Below, in pieces: positions 1 to 5,187 of a stretch of DNA of 7,441 bases. Both the position numbers and the translations under genes were made by a program. Each line of letters opens with the position of its first letter. The first letter of the stretch is position 1. The stretch lies in the NCBI GenBank assembly GCA_009922405.1, contig RFVZ01000126.1, positions 1-7,441 on the forward strand, given 5' to 3'. The notes under the pieces are model-generated. The model did no database searches. It worked only from the letters and a program-made list of their open reading frames with translations, and had not been told where the DNA came from. This DNA is from Betaproteobacteria bacterium. GTDB taxonomy: Bacteria > Pseudomonadota > Gammaproteobacteria > Burkholderiales > Burkholderiaceae_E.

Positions 1-75
1 GGTGCCATCCATGCCGACAAAATCAGTATCGCAAAATCTGCAGATTGCCGAATCACGGTCAACTTCACGACCTGA
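1..75 (+). CDS. possible 3' end of an upstream gene (partial)
   Basis: Frame 1 is open from the window edge to a TGA at 73-75 and would encode 24 residues ending in RITVNFTT. Its codons (ATC, GCC, GAC, AAC, TTC, ACC) resemble those of the real genes here. Only a short tail is visible, so no family can be assigned. The other two plus frames are also open at this edge and run further, so an open frame alone proves little. The call rests on codon flavour only. Confidence 0.25.
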   Translation, partial: GAIHADKISIAKSADCRITVNFTT

Positions 76-160
76 CCACAAATTACAACCTGAGAATCGG
101 CAAAAAACGGCTGGGCGTCCGGCGCGTAGACCCTCACCTTGCAACGTATAAAAAATCTCC

Positions 161-197
161 TTAACGGAATAATTCATTTCGCGATCACACCCGTTAA
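161..197. promoter_or_regulatory. 7-bp inverted repeat upstream of the S53 peptidase gene
   Basis: TTAACGG at 161-167 is matched by its exact reverse complement CCGTTAA at 191-197, with a 23-bp AT-rich spacer that also contains GAATAATTC (167-175). The arms lie about 50-85 bp before the peptidase ATG, where an operator or activator site could sit. A TATAAA at 147-152 has no convincing -35 partner. Arms of this length with a long spacer can arise by chance, so this is a candidate only. Confidence 0.2.
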
Positions 198-245
198 TGA
201 CACTAGCTCATTCTGTTATCTTGCTACTTTCAAGGGGAAAACAGC

Positions 246-1673
246 ATGCATGTAGGCGTAACGCGATTGATCCTAGCCGTTGGGGTCGGTGTTGGAATTC
301 TGACCGCCTGTGGCGGGGGTGACTCGACAGATATCGTCGAAAACCCCGATGTAACGCCTCACGCACGCGGATGGAAAGAGATGGCGGGCGACCCCGCAGT
401 CATACCGACTTTTGACCCAAATGCCGTGGTAGCCGGGGCAAAGGCGTCCGGAGTCAGTGGCAGTTTCTCTCCCGTTGACCTCTATAAGCATTATGGCATT
501 CCCTTTACCGCCGGCGCCAATGGCACCGGGGTTCCGATTAACAGTGGAGCTGGCGCGACCATCGCGATTGTCGACGCACCCGGATCGAGCACGATTGCGG
601 CCGATTTGGCCCTCTTCAACGCGCGCTTTGGATTGCCCTCGTTGACCACCTGCGCTAGCACCACTGCTGGTGTTAGCACCGCCTGTACCGGCAGCACCAC
701 CCCATACCTGACCATCATCGATCTGAGCTGTGGGCCCACGAAGAAAACAACCGCGCCCACTTGCGCTGGATACGACGCCGGTTGGGGTGGCGAAATCGCT
801 CTTGACGTTCAGTACGCCCATGCCTTCGCACCCAAAGCCAACATCATTTTGATTATGGCCAAGAGCTCCGCGTTCAATGACATGGACGCTGCTGTCAAAC
901 TGGCCGCCGCACAGCCCAACGTGGTGGCCGTATCGATGAGCTATGGCGGGCAAGAATTCAAGACCGAGACCGCCTTCGACACGACGTTTAAAAACGGTAT
1001 TGCCAACAACGGCGTGGTCTTTCTTGCCTCCACTGGGGATGCCGGAGACTGGGGTTCAAACAAGGAGTATCCCGCAGCTTCGATCTACGTGACTGCGGTT
1101 GGTGGCACGGGAATCAAAACCACAGGTGAAATCGGCTGGTCTGGCGGCGGCGGCGGCCCGGCGATTTATCAGAAAATGCCCAGCTATCAGAGCAACTATC
1201 TGAAAACCGCAACAACAGCCCAACAGGGAAATCTTGCGGCGAGTACCTCGGCAAATTCGCCGACGCCCGGGACCATTGCGGGGCCTTTGCGAGCGATGCC
1301 GGACGTATCTCTGAATGCAGATCCAGCCAACTCGCCGGTTTTGGTGATCTCGGCCAGCAAGTTTCAATTCGTCGGTGGAACCAGCGAAAGTGCCCCCCTT
1401 TGGGCGGGCATCGTCGCCCAGCTAGCGAGCCAAACCGGCGTGGATGCATTTAAGACCCGAATCAAGACCGCCACGGATGGGTTTGGATTTAACAGCCTGC
1501 TCTATAGCCCTGCCAAAGTCGCTGCCGGATTTGCTGACGTAACGGTCGGTACAAACTTGACGGTTGGCGGCAGTAATGCTTGCAAAATCTACTGTGTGGC
1601 CACTACTGGCTATGACACGGTCACCGGACTCGGGGTGCCGAACGTCAGTTCGTTCTTGACGGCCTATAAATAA
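246..1673 (+). CDS. lipoprotein serine-carboxyl peptidase, family S53 (sedolisin/kumamolisin-like), lacking a long propeptide
   Basis: Predicted secreted endopeptidase of 475 aa. The N-terminus is a lipoprotein signal: hydrophobic residues 6-20, then lipobox LTAC with Cys22 followed by Gly, favouring an outer-membrane or surface lipoprotein. The catalytic domain starts near residue 75. Visible S53 hallmarks are Glu183 and Asp187 in GGEIALDVQYAHAFAP (Glu/Asp spaced by four, as in kumamolisin), the oxyanion Asp265 in ASTGDAGD, and nucleophile Ser380 in GGTSESAP. A C-terminal calcium-site signature follows (Asp431 and GYDTVTGLGVP, Asp457). Cysteines at 135, 147, 162, 173, 446 and 450 could form disulfides. 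Oddly, only about 50 residues separate Cys22 from the catalytic domain, whereas classical members carry an activation prodomain of about 180 residues. AAGGGG at 232-237, eight bases before the ATG, supports the start. It is monocistronic and convergent with the cytochrome gene. Family assignment is firm; substrate is unknown. Confidence 0.9.
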   Translation: MHVGVTRLILAVGVGVGILTACGGGDSTDIVENPDVTPHARGWKEMAGDPAVIPTFDPNAVVAGAKASGVSGSFSPVDLYKHYGIPFTAGANGTGVPINSGAGATIAIVDAPGSSTIAADLALFNARFGLPSLTTCASTTAGVSTACTGSTTPYLTIIDLSCGPTKKTTAPTCAGYDAGWGGEIALDVQYAHAFAPKANIILIMAKSSAFNDMDAAVKLAAAQPNVVAVSMSYGGQEFKTETAFDTTFKNGIANNGVVFLASTGDAGDWGSNKEYPAASIYVTAVGGTGIKTTGEIGWSGGGGGPAIYQKMPSYQSNYLKTATTAQQGNLAASTSANSPTPGTIAGPLRAMPDVSLNADPANSPVLVISASKFQFVGGTSESAPLWAGIVAQLASQTGVDAFKTRIKTATDGFGFNSLLYSPAKVAAGFADVTVGTNLTVGGSNACKIYCVATTGYDTVTGLGVPNVSSFLTAYK

Positions 1674-1698
1674 GGCATAGACGGAATAGACATCGACG

Positions 1699-1959
1699 CT
1701 AGCGGCCGCTGACGGTGGACACGTAAAAGGCAACCGTGTCGATCTGCTCGGCACTAAGAACTGCACTGTAGGACGGCATCGCACCGATGCCGTTCCGCAT
1801 GGCTTTGGCCACCCGCGCTGCATCCGGTTTGAGTTCATCCAGTACCGGGCCCACAGCGCCACCAGCTTCGGCGTGTGCCAGGGTATGACACACGGCGCAG
1901 GGCGGCTTTGCGACTTGAGTAAATGAGCAGAAAAAAACCAGCGCCCAGTCCGATGCCAC
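1699..1959 (-). CDS. monoheme c-type cytochrome, SorB-like electron acceptor of sulfite dehydrogenase (5' end probably frameshifted)
   Basis: The frame encodes one haem c site, Cys21-Ala-Val-Cys24-His25. A likely axial Met61 follows in GAMPSYSAVLS, then the C-terminal helix EQIDTVAFYV, as in small class I cytochromes. It lies directly downstream of sorA on the same strand, as sorB does in SorAB systems, so it probably takes electrons from sulfite oxidation in the periplasm. The start in this frame is a GTG at 1959 with no clear ribosome-binding site, and the residues before the haem site (WALVFFCSFTQVA) make a poor signal peptide. A much better start is the ATG at 1990, overlapping the sorA stop as ATGA, but it is one frame away. 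The gene is therefore probably frameshifted, or the sequence has an indel. The haem domain is intact. The sorB assignment depends on the neighbour. Confidence 0.75.
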   Translation of the reverse strand: MASDWALVFFCSFTQVAKPPCAVCHTLAHAEAGGAVGPVLDELKPDAARVAKAMRNGIGAMPSYSAVLSAEQIDTVAFYVSTVSGR

Positions 1960-1990
1960 CGATCCATCGACCCATCCCTGGCCCGATCAT
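1932..1990 (-). other. out-of-frame N-terminal signal segment probably belonging to the cytochrome gene
   Basis: Starting at ATG 1990-1988, which overlaps the sorA TGA by four bases (ATGA), the frame reads MIGPGMGRWIGGIGLGAGFF and then LLIYSS. This is a short N-terminus with Arg8 followed by a hydrophobic stretch, typical of a signal anchor. The frame continues without haem motifs to a stop at 1837-1835, giving only 51 residues. Removing one base anywhere between a run of seven T (minus strand, 1937-1931) and about 1905 joins this segment to the CAVCH frame, for example as ...LLIYSSRKPPCAVCH. This would restore translational coupling to sorA. Mutation, sequencing error and programmed slippage cannot be told apart here. 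Confidence 0.6.
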
Positions 1991-3243
1991 GCAGAGACCG
2001 TTAGGAGAACCGCATGGTCGGCCCAGCTAGTGTTGTTATATCCACCGGCATTTTCAAGTCGACCCTGGGGTTGAACGTTCCCAGCCACGTCCGTTGCCCG
2101 GCTCGCCAGGTTGAAATTGCCGGCGGGCAGGCGAGCGGCCAACACAAACTGGCGCCAGGCGTACCGCCCGAGGTCAGGGCCACTGAATCGGGCCTCATTC
2201 CAACTCCGTCCGCCGTCGATCGACACCTCGACCGTTGCCACCCTGTGTAAGCCACCGAACGCAACGCCATGAATCTGGACCAGCCCGGCCCTGACCGGAA
2301 GGCCATCCGTCCCTGGCCCGTTGATCCAGGACTTCACAGCCATTTCCTGCACCGATGGCTGGGTAGGATCGCCCTTGCCCCCCGGGGGCGAGATCCGGTA
2401 CCCGTGCGACATGATGCGGGCCTCAGACTCCTGGGCGGTAAACGCGAGACGTTTGATGTACTTGATGTTGTTGACGCCGGTATAGCCCGGAACGATCAGG
2501 CGCAAGGGTCCGCCGTGCGCCAGTGAGATCGGCATGCCATTCATTTCCCACGCAAGCATCGCATCGGTCATGGCCTGAGCCGGCACCGAGCGTTCGACAA
2601 TGATACTTTTTGGATCGATTCCGTCGGGTAGCCTTTCGCCACCGGTACCCGTCATAAACGACATGCCAGCGCTCACGCCGCCCAGCGCATCGGCAACCAA
2701 ACGCACTGGAACGCCGGTCCAGACAACGCATCCGGCGGCCCCAACCTGCCAGGGCGTACCACTGGGCTTACTTGGAAAGTAACCCCGGCCATTGCCCGAG
2801 CACTGGAGAACCATCGCGACGGTCTCGAGCCCAATCGACTTTAGTTCACGCAGCGTCAGCGTGCGCGGCTGATTCACCCCCTCAACCGCAACTTCCCAGG
2901 CGTCCCGGTCTGCAAGGATCGCAGCGTCAGGGGCCGGCAAATTATTGCGAATGTAGAGTTGCTCAGCGGGGGTGATGAGACCCGAACCAAATGCCTGACG
3001 CTTTGTTTCGATCGTCGTTGCACTATGAACGATCAGACTATTAGGATCTTTCCAACCCACATAAGCAGGCAGGGGTTTGGGAACCACAGGGTTCGTCTGG
3101 GCCGCGGCAGTCGTCCCGATTCCCGCCAAACCCGCTGCAGCGAGGGCACTGACGCTCCCGGCCAAAATCTGGCGACGTGGCAAAGACGCCGGCGCGTTCG
3201 CAACGCCAGTTTCATTGGACTGAAATTTCGTGGGTTGGTTCAT
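1987..3243 (-). CDS. sorA: periplasmic sulfite dehydrogenase, molybdopterin subunit (SorA; sulfite oxidase family)
   Basis: Oxidises sulfite to sulfate at a molybdenum cofactor and hands electrons to a c-type cytochrome. The 418-aa protein begins with a Tat signal: LPRRQIL with Arg23-Arg24, then a small-residue hydrophobic stretch ending near AAAQ (46-49), implying cofactor insertion before export. The oxidoreductase domain (about 95-270) contains LQCSGNGRG with Cys148 as the expected Mo ligand, WTGVPVRLV at 175-183 and PGYTGVNNIKYIKR at 252-265. The C-terminal Mo-co dimerisation domain (about 300-418) contains the Ig-like stretch VEVSIDGGRSW. No haem b domain is present, which fits SorA using a separate cytochrome, encoded just downstream with ATGA overlap. 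The reading frame extends upstream to 3288, but AAGGAG at 3254-3249 lies five bases before ATG 3243; ATG 3246 is the alternative. Other sulfite-oxidase-family dehydrogenases cannot be fully excluded. Confidence 0.88.
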   Translation of the reverse strand: MNQPTKFQSNETGVANAPASLPRRQILAGSVSALAAAGLAGIGTTAAAQTNPVVPKPLPAYVGWKDPNSLIVHSATTIETKRQAFGSGLITPAEQLYIRNNLPAPDAAILADRDAWEVAVEGVNQPRTLTLRELKSIGLETVAMVLQCSGNGRGYFPSKPSGTPWQVGAAGCVVWTGVPVRLVADALGGVSAGMSFMTGTGGERLPDGIDPKSIIVERSVPAQAMTDAMLAWEMNGMPISLAHGGPLRLIVPGYTGVNNIKYIKRLAFTAQESEARIMSHGYRISPPGGKGDPTQPSVQEMAVKSWINGPGTDGLPVRAGLVQIHGVAFGGLHRVATVEVSIDGGRSWNEARFSGPDLGRYAWRQFVLAARLPAGNFNLASRATDVAGNVQPQGRLENAGGYNNTSWADHAVLLTVSA

Positions 3244-3248
3244 CATCT

Positions 3249-3254
3249 CTCCTT
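3249..3254 (-). promoter_or_regulatory. ribosome-binding site that sets the sorA start
   Basis: On the minus strand AAGGAG is followed by two consecutive ATG codons, at 3246-3244 and 3243-3241. The spacing is two bases to the first and five to the second, so the second ATG is preferred. The AAG of this site is also the end of a 10-bp inverted-repeat arm (3252-3261), so folding of the leader would partly occlude it. Confidence 0.7.
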
Positions 3255-3285
3255 GGTGAGACCGCACCCGAAGTATCTCACCAAG
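3252..3285. promoter_or_regulatory. perfect 10-bp inverted repeat in the sorA/GST divergent gap
   Basis: CTTGGTGAGA at 3252-3261 is exactly complementary to TCTCACCAAG at 3276-3285, separated by 14 bases. It occupies most of the 60-bp space between the divergent starts at 3243 and 3304. As DNA it could be an operator for a dimeric regulator serving both directions. As sorA leader RNA it would form a hairpin whose 3' arm contains the first half of the Shine-Dalgarno sequence. Either reading is inference; the repeat itself is seen directly. Confidence 0.5.
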
Positions 3286-3303
3286 CAAATTCAGGGGAAC
3301 ACG

Positions 3304-3951
3304 ATGATTTTCTATAGCAACTGGCGCTCACTAGCGGCATATCGCGTTCGGGTAGCACTCGCAATGAAGCAGATACCGCATGAAGTCGTCACGATCGACA
3401 TGCTCGGGGGCGAACATCAGGGCGCGGCATTCACGGCAGTCAATCCGCAAGGCGTCATCCCTGCGTTGCGTACCTCTGACGGACAGGTGCTGGTGCAATC
3501 CCTGGCCATCCTGGAATATCTCGAGGAGATCCGACCTACCCCCGCACTATTGCCACCCGACCCAGCCGGACGGGCTCGTGTAAGGGGTTTGGCCCTGATC
3601 CATGCGGCTGATTCTCATCCGTTACTGGTACCGAGAGTTCGGGCGCATCTACAAAAGGACGCGGGCCTTGATGACGCCGCTGTGCAACGTTGGGTCGACC
3701 GAGCGCTTCATTCGGGCCTGGACGCCATCGAGAAGCTCCTGGCGCATTCCCCCGAGACGGGTCAGTTCTGCCATGGCGATCAACCGACGATGGCTGACAT
3801 CACACTGACGTCGCACCTGCTGGCGATGGGGTTCTTCCGCTGCGACGCCTCGGCCTATCCAACCGCAAACCGGATTGCCCAGAACTGCGAGAGACTCGAG
3901 GCATTCTCAAACTCTCATCCCTTGAAGCAACCGGGTGCGCCAGCCCAGTAA
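3304..3951 (+). CDS. zeta-class glutathione S-transferase, maleylacetoacetate/maleylpyruvate isomerase type
   Basis: A cytosolic 215-aa protein, the usual length for this family. Bacterial zeta-class enzymes use glutathione for cis-trans isomerisation of maleylacetoacetate (tyrosine degradation) or maleylpyruvate (gentisate pathway). The thioredoxin-like domain (about 1-80) carries the zeta signature region YSNWRSLAAYRVRVAL at 4-19, the cis-proline loop NPQGVIPAL (Pro53) and the glutathione-binding QSLAILEYL at 65-73. The helical domain shows the GST folding motif PTMADITLTSHL at 161-172. Leu10 stands where the signature usually has a second Ser (RSSxxxRVR), while Ser9, aligned with the catalytic Ser, is kept. 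The start is supported by AGGGGA at 3293-3298, five bases before the ATG; the same frame is open further upstream but lies antisense to sorA. The exporter gene follows 29 bp downstream. No other tyrosine or gentisate genes are nearby, so the substrate is open. Confidence 0.85.
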   Translation: MIFYSNWRSLAAYRVRVALAMKQIPHEVVTIDMLGGEHQGAAFTAVNPQGVIPALRTSDGQVLVQSLAILEYLEEIRPTPALLPPDPAGRARVRGLALIHAADSHPLLVPRVRAHLQKDAGLDDAAVQRWVDRALHSGLDAIEKLLAHSPETGQFCHGDQPTMADITLTSHLLAMGFFRCDASAYPTANRIAQNCERLEAFSNSHPLKQPGAPAQ

Positions 3952-3980
3952 GTTGACCCACATTTGTCCAAGCAGCACCG

Positions 3981-4601
3981 ATGTGGCCAATTTTCTTGCA
4001 AGGCTTCGTTCTGTGCTTTGGTCTGATTGTGCCGATCGGCGCACAGAATGCGTTTGTCTTGCGACAAGGCCTACGGCGGGAACACGTCACCAGCGTAGTG
4101 CTGTTTTGTGGCGCAGCCGATTCGGTTTTAATCCTGGCCGGGATTTACGGCATGGCCCAGGCAATCGGGGATCGGCCGTTGTTATCTCGCGTCCTGGCCC
4201 TCGCCGGCGCGCTCTTTCTGGCGTGGTACGGATGGAAGGCGCTCCTTCGGATGCGACATGCCGACAACCTTCAGGCCGACCCGGGCGGCGATGGCCTTAA
4301 ACTCGGCGCCGCGGTGGCTCAGGCGGCGGCATTCACCCTTCTGAATCCGCACGTTTACTTGGACACCGTTCTACTCGTGGGCGGGATTGGGGCTCAGCAA
4401 CCCGTCAACTTGCAAGCTTGGTTCGCGGCCGGCGCTTGTATCGCCAGCATTGTCTGGTTTGGCCTGTTAGGGTTTGGCGCCCGCTGGTTGGCGCCCTGGT
4501 TTGCACAGCCAAAATCGTGGCAAATCCTTGATGGGCTGATCGGTGTCACGATGTGGATGATTGCTGCAGTGATGGCCCGTCAGGCGCTGCTCGGGCATTG
4601 A
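3981..4601 (+). CDS. LysE/ArgO-family amino-acid exporter
   Basis: An inner-membrane protein of 206 aa, as expected for the LysE superfamily, whose studied members export basic amino acids (lysine, arginine). Hydrophobic segments lie near 5-24, 37-60, 68-88, 110-135, 146-168 and 182-203, giving about six membrane spans. The N-terminal motif PIGAQNAFVLRQG (18-30) and the mid-protein LNPHVYLDT (121-129) are family hallmarks. The latter, with WFAAG...ASIVWF and WLAP, resembles Escherichia coli ArgO as I recall it. The ATG at 3981 puts the first helix in the family's usual position, although the upstream ribosome site is weak. The gene begins 29 bp after the GST stop, suggesting co-transcription and perhaps coupling. 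Substrate (arginine, lysine or other) cannot be settled from sequence, so no symbol is given. No LysG/ArgP-type regulator is adjacent in this window. Confidence 0.9.
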   Translation: MWPIFLQGFVLCFGLIVPIGAQNAFVLRQGLRREHVTSVVLFCGAADSVLILAGIYGMAQAIGDRPLLSRVLALAGALFLAWYGWKALLRMRHADNLQADPGGDGLKLGAAVAQAAAFTLLNPHVYLDTVLLVGGIGAQQPVNLQAWFAAGACIASIVWFGLLGFGARWLAPWFAQPKSWQILDGLIGVTMWMIAAVMARQALLGH

Positions 4602-4608
4602 GTTTTTT
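4572..4608 (+). terminator. weak candidate terminator at the end of the exporter gene
   Basis: Within the last codons, ATGGCCCG (4572-4579) can pair with CGGGCAT (4592-4598) with one bulged G. A run of six T follows at 4603-4608. The stem is short, the loop is 12 bases, and a few bases separate stem and T run, so efficiency would be modest. Confidence 0.25.
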
Positions 4609-4620
4609 GGCGATACGCGA

Positions 4621-4665
4621 ATGTCCGGCAGAGTGCTAGAGGTCGAGATCGTCGACTATCACTGA
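4621..4665 (+). pseudogene. probable fossil of the HigB toxin C-terminus
   Basis: The codons before TGA 4663-4665 read LEVEIVDYH. The tail VEIVDYH at a stop codon, followed by a ribosome site and an antitoxin ATG about a dozen bases on, is how many HigB (RelE-like) toxin genes end before higA, from my recollection of the family. Only this tail is recognisable. Upstream in the same frame the sequence merges with the end of the exporter gene, leaving no room for a toxin of roughly 90 residues. The break lies between 4601 and about 4636. The in-frame ATG at 4621 would give only a 14-codon leader peptide, an alternative reading. The match is short, hence moderate confidence. Confidence 0.5.
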
Positions 4666-4677
4666 GGAGAACCGTCC

Positions 4678-4971
4678 ATGCGCCAAGTCCCCTACCCTAA
4701 ACCCGGTGAAATTCTTCTCGAAGAATTTCTCAAGCCCAGGGGCATTTCAGCCTACCGCCTGGCCAAAGATATCGGCGTGCCCCAGATGCGGATCAGCGAA
4801 ATCGTTGCCGGCAAACGTGCCATTACGGTCGATACCGGCCTGCGGCTATCGCGCTACTTCGGCCTTAATGACGGCTTCTGGACAGGACTGCACCTCGATC
4901 ACGATTCAGCACTGGCGAGAGACACGTTGTCTGAGGTGCTTGCGAATATCAAACCGCTGCAAACCGCATAG
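4678..4971 (+). CDS. higA: HigA-family antitoxin / XRE-type HTH regulator, orphan
   Basis: A 97-aa DNA-binding protein of the HigA (VapI-like) antidote family. Such proteins neutralise a HigB mRNA interferase and repress their own operon. The opening PYPKPGEILLEEFLKPRGIS (5-24) is the classical HigA start. The helix-turn-helix covers about 24-62, with SAYRLAKDIGVPQMRISEIV as its core, followed by FWTGLHLDHD and a C-terminal helix. GGAGAA at 4666-4671 precedes the ATG by six bases. HigB normally lies immediately upstream, but here there are only 76 bases between the exporter stop and this ATG, containing just the putative toxin tail. No RelE-like partner follows either. The gene appears intact and could persist as an anti-addiction module or stand-alone regulator. 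A toxin elsewhere in the genome is possible. Confidence 0.85.
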   Translation: MRQVPYPKPGEILLEEFLKPRGISAYRLAKDIGVPQMRISEIVAGKRAITVDTGLRLSRYFGLNDGFWTGLHLDHDSALARDTLSEVLANIKPLQTA

Positions 4972-5119
4972 CGCAACGGTCAGACCAATCGGTCCAGGGT
5001 TTGTGAGTACGGCACCGGTCATCTGTGTCACTGAGGTCCAAAAGCTTATGTTCGACGAGACAGCCAGCTTTCTCACTGAGACCTCCTGATCCGCTTCAGG
5101 GAGCGCCCGAGGTGGCAAG

Positions 5120-5158
5120 GGTAATTACTTAATGTAAATATTATTTCTGGTAATTACT
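5120..5158. promoter_or_regulatory. twin palindromic sites in the AT-rich promoter region of the esterase gene
   Basis: The 10-mer GGTAATTACT occurs at 5120-5129 and again at 5149-5158. Its core GTAATTAC is a perfect 8-bp palindrome, so there are two identical dyads centred 29 bp apart. A third small palindrome, AATATT (5137-5142), lies almost midway. The block is strikingly AT-rich against its surroundings and ends about 30 bp before the esterase ATG. This is a good place for a dimeric repressor; the MarR-family gene at the other end of the esterase is the obvious candidate, but that link is inference. No -35/-10 pair stands out clearly (TACTAT at 5155-5160 is only a weak -10). Confidence 0.5.
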
Positions 5159-5187
5159 ATCGAACTCTATTCCTATAGGAGCGACGT

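Noticed and set aside
147..152. TATAAA as a -10 box for the peptidase gene
   Set aside because: No acceptable -35 lies 16-18 bp upstream, and the site is about 95 bp from the start codon.
273..953. A 226-codon minus-strand frame inside the peptidase gene
   Set aside because: It is a shadow frame antisense to a protein with clear catalytic motifs and has no recognisable features of its own.
1701..1710. Palindrome AGCGGCCGCT at the cytochrome 3' end as a terminator or operator
   Set aside because: It encodes the last residues of the cytochrome, has no loop or T run, and is short and GC-rich enough to be chance.
1422..1967. A 181-codon minus-strand frame across the peptidase/cytochrome junction
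   Set aside because: It overlaps the ends of two well-supported genes in another frame and shows no domain or plausible composition.
3244..3288. Upstream start for sorA at 3288
   Set aside because: It would put the AAGGAG ribosome site inside the coding region and lengthen the Tat leader without support.
2959..3303. Long N-terminal extension of the GST reading frame back to 2959
   Set aside because: It is antisense to sorA and its leader, resembles no GST sequence, and ATG 3304 has a proper ribosome site and the canonical family N-terminus.
5028..5085. Repeated TCACTGAG and the GAGGTC/GACCTC inverted pair between the antitoxin and esterase genes
   Set aside because: The arms are only six to eight bases and far apart, with no link to a promoter or gene boundary.
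4706..5089. A 127-codon plus frame overlapping the antitoxin gene
   Set aside because: It is out of frame with the clear HigA sequence, and the residues are Ser/Arg/Cys-rich without motifs.
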